Positions 1 to 8,778 of a stretch of 64,000 nucleotides of DNA are shown piece by piece. Location of the stretch: positions 17,995,763 to 18,059,762 of the forward strand of contig OX463865.1 of NCBI GenBank assembly GCA_949825065.1. The letters run 5' to 3'. A program made the position numbers and the translations under genes. This stretch comes from Odontocerum albicorne. Lineage: Eukaryota > Arthropoda > Insecta > Trichoptera > Odontoceridae. How positions within the stretch are numbered: the stretch's first letter is position 1; each line of letters starts with the position of its first letter. The notes under the pieces are model-generated. The model ran no database searches, was not told the origin of the DNA, and was given only the letters and a program-made list of their open reading frames with translations.

Positions 1-85
1 AAGGGTGTTCTTTTTCACATACAATTGAATTTCAATCAACGGCATCAAATTTGTTTTTTTTTTTTTTTTTCAAAAAATATGAATA

Positions 86-277
86 GTCAACTCCGGTTAT
101 AGTGAACTCGGTTATAGTGAACTTTCGGCTATAGTGAACCAAAATTTTCTGTTCCGACCCCATATATCAAAACTGTATGGTAAAAATCTATGTTATAGTG
201 AACTAAAACTAGTAGATTTTGGTTCACTTTAGCCAAAGGGTCACTATTACCGAGTTCACTATAACCGGAGTTCACTG
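86..277. mobile_element. Foldback MITE, pogo/Tigger-like ends
   Basis: Positions 91-110 and 251-270 are perfect inverted copies, and the similarity continues inward, so that about 91-150 mirrors 211-270 around a 60-bp loop. The right end reads CACTG followed by TA, and the left end sits next to TA. CAGT-type termini at TA sites suggest a pogo/Tigger-like, non-autonomous element. The motif TTATAGTGAAC recurs several times inside. There is no coding capacity. The left terminus has lost a base or two relative to the right one. Confidence 0.65.
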
Positions 278-360
278 TATTATTAAATGACACAAAAAAA
301 AAAAAACAATTTCGTACTCACTATTAAATGGATAAAACTGAGCAATACTTAATATTTTTT

Positions 361-720
361 TTAAATAATTAGGGCCCTTTTTTACATTTTGCATTGGGAC
401 CTAATTTAAATAATTAGGGTTGTTTTTAACATTTTGCATTGGGACCTAATTTAAATAATTAGGGTCCTTTTTTACATTTTGCATTGGGACCTAATTTAAA
501 TAATTAAGGTCCTTTTTTACATTTTGCATTGGGACCAAATTTAAATAATTAGGGTCCTTTTTTACATTTTGCATTGGGACCTAATTTAAATGATTAGGGT
601 CGTTTTTAACATTTTGCATTGGGACCTAATTTAAATAATTAGGGTCCTTTTTTACATTTTGCATTGGGACCTAATTTAAATAATTAGGGTCCTTTTTTAC
701 ATTTTGCATTGGAACCTAAT
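361..720. repeat. 45-bp minisatellite, 8 copies
   Basis: A unit beginning TTAAATAATTAGGG and ending CATTGGGACC recurs at 361, 406, 451, 496, 541, 586, 631 and 676, an exact 45-bp period. Copies differ by single bases (for example GGGCCC, GGGTCG and AAGGTCC in the middle). It is not coding. Confidence 0.95.
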
Positions 721-1396
721 TTTTTAGTTACTCTACTCATACCCCTAAATACTAGGCGGAAAAAAATAGCTGTCATTTGAAGGGAACAGCACAGTATGGA
801 GTTCGAAACGGTTATCGTCCACACGGAAGCAGGTTACCACGTAACCTCTATTATCTTATGAAATGCCATCCTTTGTGTGTATAGTAACTTATTCTAATAA
901 TGCATTCCTTTTGTGAATCAGTTAACACGAGATATATTTGAATGGAAAAACAGGAAACATTAAATGCTGGTAAATAAATAAATGTACATAACAATTTTCG
1001 CCGATAACATTTAATTAAAAGAATTAAAAATAAATCTAAAAAATATTGACCCGCACTTTTTAATTTTTATAATTTGAATAAATTTTGCATAAGAAATTAA
1101 AACTAAAAATAAAAATTTGTTTATTAAAATAAGATATAAATATATATATGTGCCGTATATATTTTTTCTAAAATTTCATTTATAATACTTGGAAGATATG
1201 CGATAACGGGGGTTGGTCCACCGATCGCAGGATATCAGCAAGGAAACAGGGATTGGAATTATTTCAATCATTATTTTGTACAATCGACGAAACGGTAGAA
1301 TTTCAATAATTTTTTTATTTAAAAGGAAACTCGATGAATAAATTTAACCTCGTGATATGATCAATACAATTCACGAAATTAAAAATATTGAAATTT
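721..1396. other. AT-rich DNA, nothing recognised
   Basis: Low-complexity AT-rich sequence with no supported gene, RNA or element on either strand. Confidence 0.5.
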
Positions 1397-2226
1397 CTAA
1401 ATTTCATGTAATGCCAAAACATACGCAAGTAACATTTCGCGAAATGCCAGATGAGGAATGTGTCGATTCATGAAATGTCAAAACATACGCAAGTACCATT
1501 TCGTGAAATGCCAGAACAGGAATGTGTCGATTCATGAAATGTCAAAACATACGCATGTACCATTTCGTGAAATGCCAGAACAGGAATGTGTCGATCCATG
1601 AAATGTCAAAACATACGCAAGTACCATTTCGTGAAATGCCAGAACAGGAATGTGTCGATTCATGAAATGTCAAAACATACGCATGTACCATTTCGTGAAA
1701 TGCCAGAACAGGAATGTGTCGATCCATGAAATGTCAAAACATACGCAAGTACCATTTCGTGAAATGCCAGAACAGGAATGTGTCGATTCATGAAATGTCA
1801 AAACATACGTAGGTACCATTTCATGAAATGCCAGAACAGGAATGTGTCGATTCATGAAATGTCAAAACATACGTAGGTACCATTTCATGAAATGCCAGAA
1901 CAGGAATGTGTCGATTCATGAAATGTCAAAACATACGCAAGTACCATTTCGTGAAATGCCAGAACAGGAATGTGTCCATTCATGAAATGTCAAAACATAC
2001 GCAAGTACCATTTCGTGAAATGTCAGATCAGGAATGTGTCGATTCATGAAATGTCAAAACATACGCATGTACCATTTCGTGAAATGCCAGAACAGGAATG
2101 TGTCGATTCATGAAATGTCAAAACATACGCAAGTACCATTTCGTGAAATGCCAGATCAGGAATGTTAGGGGACAATCTCTTCCAACCAACCAGACACACG
2201 TACCATTTCATGAAATGCCTAAACAT
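1397..2226. repeat. 64-bp tandem array, about 12 copies
   Basis: The anchor TGTCGATTCATGAAATG recurs every 64 bp from 1461 through 2101 (11 phased copies), with degenerate copies at both ends. Each unit contains near-palindromes (CATTTCGTGAAATG). The last unit is interrupted near 2166-2200 by a short stretch of the family C LINE/SINE tail (TCTTCCAACCAACCAG). Open minus-strand frames through the array are a by-product of the repeat and are not genes. Confidence 0.93.
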
Positions 2227-2507
2227 AGAAATGTTCCATAAGAGTGGTGATTTTTTAAATGTAGTGTCTTCAAATTGAAAAAAAGTGTTACAAGTTAGCC
2301 CTTGGACAGGGCGAAAGAGGAGTGACGACGTTTGGAGGTCTCCACATAGGCATGCGAATGAAAATTTTGATGGGAATTTTGAGCGTTGATGAGAATATAG
2401 AACATGTGATGAGAATGTTGAACGTGTGATGAGAATTTTTCGGTGTTCGCAGTCGTAATTTTATTTTTTTGGGGGTAATAGTAAGGTTGTGAAACAATGA
2501 TCTAGAT

Positions 2508-3225
2508 CAGGGGTCTCCAAACTCTTTAGCCTAAGCGCCACACTGACTCCTCCACCAAGTCCCAAGGGCCAAGACCTAGCTAGCTCATCATACCAACATA
2601 CTGAAGTTTTGAATTACGTACAAATTTTTGTATTAGGACTAGCCGGCGAGTGAGATATCTATGGCGCAGGATGCGGGGGTGGACTCCGCTCCGTTCGCAA
2701 TTTCGGTTGGTACTTACGGGCAAGTGTCAAGGACATTTCATTGGGACGGAGATAGCCGATGCGCGTGCTGTGCGTTGCGTATTGTCACAAACAATTCTAA
2801 GTGGAAAGTTAGAGCTACATAAATCTCATTAAACATAATTAAAATGTTTAATTTCATTATGTGAATTACCTATGTATGTCACTTATTGTTTGTTTTTAGG
2901 ATAAATTTTTAGGATAAATCTCATATCATTAATTACAGTTAAAATGTTCAATTTCATTGTGTATGTCAGTTATTGTGTTTTTTAAATTAGTTGTTAAATA
3001 AAAACATCTGATTATTATTTTGTATGATTTACTTTCATTGTAAATTTTACAATGTATTCAAAATAAACTATGACGGGCCGGATACCGGGCATATCAACAA
3101 TCCATAGACATATCACCAGATACCACCAATCCGGCCCGCGGTAGTGGGTGCTGGTGGTATCTGGCCCGCGGTACCGGTGCTCGCGAACCGGTGTTGGCTC
3201 GCGAGCCGTAGTTTGGAGCCCCCTG
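2508..3225. mobile_element. Non-autonomous hAT element
   Basis: The left end CAGGGGTCTCCAAACT and the right end (reverse complement CAGGGGGCTCCAAACT) form 16-bp terminal inverted repeats with one mismatch. A perfect 8-bp target duplication ATCTAGAT lies at 2500-2507 and 3226-3233. CAGGG termini with 8-bp duplications are diagnostic of hAT elements. At 718 bp with no transposase, this is an internally deleted or MITE-like member. Confidence 0.93.
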
Positions 3226-3310
3226 ATCTAGATAGATAATTTAGTTATTATAGAAATTCTACCTCAACAGAAGTATCGTGAAACAAACGTTGTAAGAAAA
3301 CAAGAAGATA

Positions 3311-3394
3311 GATAGATATAAATGCGTATAGAAAGAGATATTGTAGATAGATATAAATGCGTATAGAAAGAGATATTGTAGATAGAACTATTTA
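3311..3394. repeat. 42-bp direct duplication
   Basis: The stretch containing ATAAATGCGTATAGAAAGAG occurs twice in tandem at a spacing of about 42 bp, next to GATA-rich simple sequence. Confidence 0.75.
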
Positions 3395-3748
3395 CAAACT
3401 TAATAATGACTACAGTTTCTGGCAAGTAATATAGCGACATGTATATCATTTCTAGTTGACCTACACTAACAATGCAATTTGTTCAGTCCATCAAAGTAAG
3501 CTGCTACCGTGTCGAGTATAACATTGTCTGTAACGGAGGAATGGAGAGTGAAAATGGGTAGAAAGAGCTGTGAAGCTATCGTGAGAGCTAGAATACAATT
3601 ATATTTCTGATCACACGTACAAGGCATGTCCAAACTGAATGACAAAAGAGAAAATAAATTGATTGTTCCAAATCGTTCCAACAGAGGGACGTTTAACGAT
3701 AAGACCTTTTTTAGAAAGATTATATTTTATTTATGTAATTTCATTAAT
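3395..3748. other. No gene recognised
   Basis: A 71-codon open minus-strand frame at 3466-3681 has no family resemblance I can name, no splice context and no neighbouring exon. I treat the interval as unassigned. Confidence 0.4.
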
Positions 3749-3750
3749 TA

Positions 3751-4311
3751 TACTTGAGAAAATGTAGCATGGTCCCTGTGACAGTTAACAAATTTGCCCC
3801 AATACAACCTTGTAATAACGTTCAGTAATTTTAATTATTTTATCAACTTTAATATAAGGCTCGATTCTAATAAATAGCGAGTTATTTAGGTAAATACATT
3901 AGATAAAACTAACAATAATGACAAATTAATACATCTTGTTACAAATTAGCAAAAATGTGTCAGTTTGTTAAAATCAAATAATATTTGGCGACGTTCGTCA
4001 AAAGTCACTACGTTAGTCCGCATTGGCTAGGGATGGGGTATACGATAATTGGATTTTCAATTTTTTTATACTTAAAATTATATGTTCGTAATTAGTATTA
4101 ATTCATAGTGGATCTTGGCCTATTTAAAGATAGATACAAATCATACAATACATTAGAAAGTCAGTATAATGAGAATTAGGAATTAAAACGTCGGTTTAGA
4201 GAAAAACTATTTTTCGTTTCAAAATTTGTAAAAAAAAAACGATTTTACCCCATTCCTTTTGAGACATGACGTTTCAAACGTCACAGGAACTATCCTACAT
4301 TTTCTCAAGTA
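3751..4311. mobile_element. TA-MITE (TACTTGAG family), copy 1
   Basis: The ends TACTTGAGAAAATGTAG and its inverted copy are flanked by TA at 3749-3750 and 4312-4313. The subterminal GTCCCTGTGACAG is also inverted at the right end. A second full copy lies at 16216-16787 with matching interior sequence. At 561 bp without coding capacity, it behaves as a Tc1/mariner-type non-autonomous element. Confidence 0.85.
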
Positions 4312-4313
4312 TA

Positions 4314-4914
4314 ATGCATTCGTGTATGGTACCCTTCGATAAATATGAATTCATTGTACGGACATATTGAAGAAGATAATCAAGAAATAGTATTGTCTTC
4401 GGCCTTAATAAACGAGCCTTTGAAAATCACTGGAGTAGCCAAGTTAAGTCACAGTTCACCATCCGTACGTGTTTGCATACGAACAGTCAATAATACTCGC
4501 ACATGTTAGACGTGTATTGTTACGTGACGAACAAATGTTCCTGAAAAAATAAAATGAATAACGTGGGACCTCGTTATATTCGACACGGTGCAAGGATTAC
4601 GTGACACTAGAGAGGAGAAGCATAGAGAAATAATTGATTACTACAGATGATTATTATTTTAGTTTCGACAGCCAATCCACAATTGATATCGACGAGAATA
4701 GACTTGAGCTGTTACGAAACTCCCGGAGTTTTTTTCCGTGAGATACACGGCTCATTGTTTGTTGTCACTATCACTGTTGTCCTATTGGGGAAGGCAGAGA
4801 GAACAGATCTCCATTTCATTCAATCCTGACATATTTCGCTTCTATCACATCCATAAATGTCATAATGCAAACTCTATTATAAAGCCTTTTCACTCTTACC
4901 TCGTTTAGAATTCA
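4314..4914. other. Mostly unassigned; scrap of family A relic
   Basis: About 4775-4830 resembles the 3' end of family A reverse-transcriptase relics on the minus strand (CCTATTGGGGAAGGCAGAGA, then AACAGATCTCC). The rest is unassigned. Confidence 0.4.
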
Positions 4915-5293
4915 TTAACCTTTCCTTCCCTGTGTTGGGTATCTTCTACACGTTGCTTCTAATAACTATCAATATCTCTAGAAATATTATAAATACAAGG
5001 TTAAGATTTTAGGTATTCCTCCATAATATATTTACGCATTGATTTAAAAAATAATATTAATAATAATCACGCCCGTTCCGTGAGCGTTTTTTAATGTTTT
5101 CAGATGGTTTTTTAATGTTTTCAGCAAATAAATCTCAATTATTATAATTTTTAACTTCAATTATAATTAATTAAGGGGATTATCTATGAATGTTCTTATT
5201 TTTCCGATATAAAATCGCTAATTTTTTATTGCGTACTCACTACCCAACACCGCAACACGCGTATTATTTTTATCACCGTAAGGGAAGGGTTAA
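4915..5293. mobile_element. TTAA-bounded element (piggyBac-like MITE)
   Basis: TTAA at 4915-4918 and 5290-5293 bounds imperfect inverted ends (TTAACCTTTCCTTCCC against TTAACCCTTCCC). A further subterminal inverted block, GTGTTGGGTA, is present on both sides. There is no transposase. TTAA target duplication is characteristic of piggyBac-superfamily elements; family assignment from ends alone is tentative. Confidence 0.6.
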
Positions 5294-5335
5294 TTTCATC
5301 ATACCACATTTTTCTAGATCTTCCCAACTCGTGGA

Positions 5336-6150
5336 TACATATCACGCCGTGTCCCTTGCAATGCAATGCAAGGCGAGAGAACAGATATACAGTACATGGC
5401 GGTAAGTAATATACATCAGGTTTAAGAAAGAGACTGTCGGCCATAATCGGCTAACTTCGGCTTTGTAGAGCATCGTCTCTGTCGCACGATGCGCTACGCT
5501 CACGCTTGACAACGACCGACAAATCGCGACGGAACACGTGTATGAATGACAGAGACGACGCTCTACAAAACCGAAGTTAGCTGATTATGGGCGACAGTCT
5601 CTTTCTTAAGCCCAATGTGTATTACTTACCGCCGGGTACTGTACAAACTTTTCTATCCAAACATACAACTTTCACAACCTCCACATTCATAAATCTCGTG
5701 TACAATCTTCTATTGTTCATAATTCTAACTTTACCTTCTTTTAAAAACTGGTCCAGCCACGTTTTCCTCGGTCTATATCTTCCACGCACACGTTATTCTT
5801 TCATCATTCATTCTCTCAACATGTCCAAACCATCTTAAACCTCCTTCCTCCATCTTACTTAAAACATTCATTTAATCCATGCATTCATTTCCGATGTCTT
5901 CATTCCTCCTTCTTTCAAACATTGACACTCCACAAATTTCTCTTAGTGCACGCATCTCCACACCCTTAATCTTACTCCCTCTTATACTTTTACTTATTCA
6001 TTCTTTCTACATGTCCTAATCATTTCAATACTCCATTATTCATCTTAAACACTATACTTTTATTCAATCTACATTCTTTTCCAATATCCCCATTCCTTAT
6101 TCTGTCATACATTATACGCAACACTCATTTCTACCGCGTTAATTTAGCTT
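5336..6150 (-). pseudogene. Family A reverse transcriptase relic
   Basis: Read on the minus strand, this is a decayed C-terminal part of a non-LTR reverse transcriptase. It is recognised by similarity to the other family A pieces in the window (for example the 42.8-kb copy, which shares CAAACTTTTCTATCC and CTCCACATTCATA). The foldback MITE at 5388-5643 is inserted in it: the flanks GAGAGAACAGA and CAAACTTTTCTATCC are contiguous in the 42.8-kb paralogue, apart from a few bases. Frames are broken throughout. Confidence 0.7.
5388..5643. mobile_element. Foldback MITE, TACAGTACCCGGCGG family, copy 1
   Basis: The ends TACAGTACATGGCGGTAAG and, inverted, TACAGTACCCGGCGGTAAG continue inward through GAAAGAGACTGTCG to form a near-complete hairpin. 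A central pair of inverted GTAGAGCGTCGTCTCTGTC-type blocks is present. Related copies lie at 45030-45408 and 58647-58816. It is non-coding. Confidence 0.85.
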
Positions 6151-6570
6151 TTAAATTTTTTCTTTAAATCCATTATAACAATTCCTTTAATGCTTTTCCT
6201 CTGTAGCGGTTAAAATAACACGTAAAATAAAATTCTTATAAAATATAAAGAGTTAGCGAGTTTTTAATCCATTTCGATAAATTAAATTTAAATAAAAAAA
6301 AATTTTTAGCCCTCGAAAATTTAAAACGGTTCGTATATTATTTCGCGAAATATTTTCCGTAACAATTTTATCAAGTCAAATAAATAATAAACAAAGTTAC
6401 CATGAATCATTATTATTTAAAATTAAAATAATAATGTTATTTGCGAAATCTTTTTACGGCAGTTATAGAAATAATTTATTTTATTTTGGACAGTCTGAAA
6501 TCAAATAGAGATGAGAAATTAAGGTCCATTGTATTTGTCAATGCTCTTTGTCGATTTTTTATTAAAAGTT
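6151..6570. other. AT-rich DNA, nothing recognised
   Basis: No supported feature. Confidence 0.4.
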
Positions 6571-6574
6571 TATG

Positions 6575-6705
6575 ATTTTTTTTTTGTTCTACAATTGCAT
6601 ATATTAATTGACAATTGCATAATTTTTTAGTCCACATAACGTGGATTTCTCCTGTTACATAATGTGGGTCTGATTAATGTATTTATATTGAAGACAAAGT
6701 AAATT
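6575..6705 (-). mobile_element. Fragment of LINE 3' tail (family B)
   Basis: After a T run (poly-A on the minus strand), the sequence GGATTTCTCCTGTTACA is shared with the 3' end of the minus-strand LINE at 63521-63560. The surrounding bases are also similar (CACATAACGTGGATTTCTCC against CACTTTGCACGGATTTCTCC). It is short, so the call is tentative. Confidence 0.4.
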
Positions 6706-6986
6706 CAAAATAGGAGTGAATAATGAAAGATTGGAGCAAGTTGAGGAATTCTGCTGTTTGGGTAGTATTTTCTCAGATGATGGAAGAGTTAAGAGGGGCA
6801 TTGTAGCGATACGAAACAAAGTCAATGGGGCATTAAAAGATATATATATATACTCGAACAGGACAAATCAAAATTTGCTTAGATGGTAGTCCACAATAGT
6901 ATTTTGGTGACAACTTTGTTGTATGTGAGTGAAATGTGGATATGGAAAGACTGAGAAGCCGAATAAATGCTGTAGAAATACATACT

Positions 6987-7235
6987 TTAACCTCTCGAGT
7001 AGTAAAATATTTAAAAAAATTTAAAACATTGTTTGTTCAGTTGGTAAAACACGTAACTAGCCGATAAACGATTTAATTGTGTGGTATCATAAATAGATGT
7101 CATCGGTAGTCCAAATCCTGACATAATCTGGAAATATTAAAAAATTAATCACTGCGCCCCAACCGCGGGGCCATACGCTATCTGACTCAGTATTTCATGG
7201 CTCCACGGTTGGGGCGGTACGCACGGAGAGGTTAA
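6987..7235. mobile_element. TTAA-bounded element inside family A relic
   Basis: TTAA at 6987-6990 and 7232-7235 bounds the inverted ends CCTCTCGAG and CCTCTCCGTG. Joining the flanks gives CATACTTTAAGACGAATACA, which matches the uninterrupted family A copy at 24307-24322 (GCATTAAGAAGAATACA). That is a paralogous empty site. The interior contains GC-rich inverted stretches (CCCCAACCG and CGGTTGGGG). It is non-coding. Confidence 0.8.
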
Positions 7236-7390
7236 GACGAATACACGGAGACAGACTACGGAATGAAGTGATAAGGGGTAGAATTTAAGAATGATTGTGT
7301 TGAGTAAGGTGAAGAAGAGCACACTGAGATGGTTTGGGCATGTGAAACGAATTAATGAAGAAAGGCTAACAAAAGATATATAGCGGAAAT

Positions 7391-7553
7391 TTAACACGTT
7401 GACTGCCGATTACGCGTTTGTGCGTAATGAGAGGAGAGCGCTGGGTGCCGATCACGCACTTACGCGTAATATCAGTATGTCACTTCTATTGGTCAGTCTG
7501 CCGCCGGCACCCGTCGTAGCGCATTGTTTGTGCGTCGGCACTCGACGTGTTAA
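7391..7553. mobile_element. TTAA-bounded element, 163 bp
   Basis: TTAA at 7391-7394 and 7550-7553; inverted ends CACGTTGACTGCCGA and CACGTCGAGTGCCGA. Removing it joins GCGGAAATTTAA to GTGGAAGACC, matching the family A copy near 12531 (GCGCAAATGTAAGTGGAAGG). The CACGTTSACTG-type ends resemble those of the elements at 43693-43952 and 60859-61611. Confidence 0.82.
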
Positions 7554-7796
7554 GTGGAAGACCAACGAAAGTATGGTTGGATCAAGTGAATGATCCAACT
7601 ATACTTTGCATTCCTTCTATATAAAAAAATCTTGGAATCGTCTTGGAGCTTTGATCTTCTCGCCATTAAAACTTTGGGTTCGATCTGTCAAGACTGCGTG
7701 TGCTTGCTGAATGACAATAGCTTGCATGCAGTAAACCAATACATGAGCAAGTGTCTTCCATTCGCAGGATGGATAAGAATCATACTCGATCACATG

Positions 7797-7920
7797 AAAA
7801 AATTGCCTATCGTATCGCATCAATGAAAAAATTGCCTATCGTATCGTATCAATGAAAAAAATGCCTATCGTATCGCATCAGTGAAAAAATTGCCTATTGT
7901 ATTGCATCAATGAAAAAAAT
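7797..7920. repeat. 29-bp tandem repeat, 4 copies
   Basis: ATTGCCTATCGTATCGCATC recurs at a 29-bp period starting near 7802, 7831, 7860 and 7889, with small substitutions. Confidence 0.85.
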
Positions 7921-8778
7921 TGATTAAGGTTACTCAAAAATATCACTATATTTGCTACAATTTGTTACGATAAAAATGTATGACTTATATAAAACTCGCA
8001 GAAAACACAAGTTAAAAGCATTTGAATTTTGGGTGTACTGCTGAAGAATGCTGGATCAACACAGCATCAGAGTGAGAAATGACAATGAACCGATATGCAG
8101 GAGAGAAATTAACAGAAATTTTGACAAAAATATAAAAGAACATCAACATGTTTTGCTCATAATAGCATGCGTCATCACGAGATACATAATTTCCTCCGTT
8201 ATATCGTACAAAGAAAGAGCACCGACACGAAAAGGTCACGGAAGAAAAACGTCGTGGCTCAAAAACTTGTGACCAAATCTTTATTGAGATCCGTGGTTAG
8301 CAAAGCCAAAATGGCCAAAATCTGATGACAGATAAAACATGGAAAAGAGGCTGTTTGATAATAAAAAAAATCACCTTAAAAGTGTTTCCGATACGTTTAA
8401 ACGAGGACTTAATTTCCCATCAAAATTTAAAGAAAATATATTCAGCATTTTTTCAAAAAGAAATTGTTGCCGTATTGAAAAAAAAACACAAGACAAACAT
8501 TAGTGGAAATTTCTTAAATAAAAAAAAAACATCCTAAAGAACATAATACTCGAAAAAAATAAAATGGTGAATGCGTTATTTATCAAAATTCTCCTAATAC
8601 ATTTTATAAATAATTTTCTACATCAAATTAGTAATAATCTATGTATAAAAATATTAATATTAGTACATCTTTGTAAAAATAACTTAAATAAATTTAAACA
8701 GTAATTAAAAAATACACATTGTAAACATAAAGAGTCCTTTTTCAAATAATATCTTTTCTTTCCAACGCCTCGACGACC
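7921..8778. other. 3' flank of lin, nothing recognised
   Basis: AT-rich. It presumably includes the 3' UTR of the minus-strand gene ending at 8779, but I could not fix a polyadenylation signal. The small open frames between 8000 and 8540 show no family resemblance. Confidence 0.4.

Larger units (their letters stand above)
6715..7600 (+). pseudogene. Family A reverse transcriptase relic, twice interrupted
   Basis: A plus-strand relic of the C-terminal part of a non-LTR reverse transcriptase. Conceptual pieces include VEQFCCLGSIFSDDGRV near 6735, [12 protein letters not shown] near 6810 and RINAVEIHTL near 6955. Two TTAA elements (6987-7235 and 7391-7553) interrupt it, after which the relic resumes with GTGGAAGACCAACGAAAG. 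It has stops and frameshifts and is not functional. Confidence 0.75.

Noticed and set aside
1542..2226. Overlapping 60-codon minus-strand frames with VLTFHESTHSCSGISRNGT
   Set aside because: Direct translation of the 64-bp tandem array; repeat artefact.
3466..3681. 71-codon minus-strand frame with a hydrophobic start as a small secreted protein
   Set aside because: Length and composition are within chance for AT-rich DNA; no splice partner or similarity recognised.
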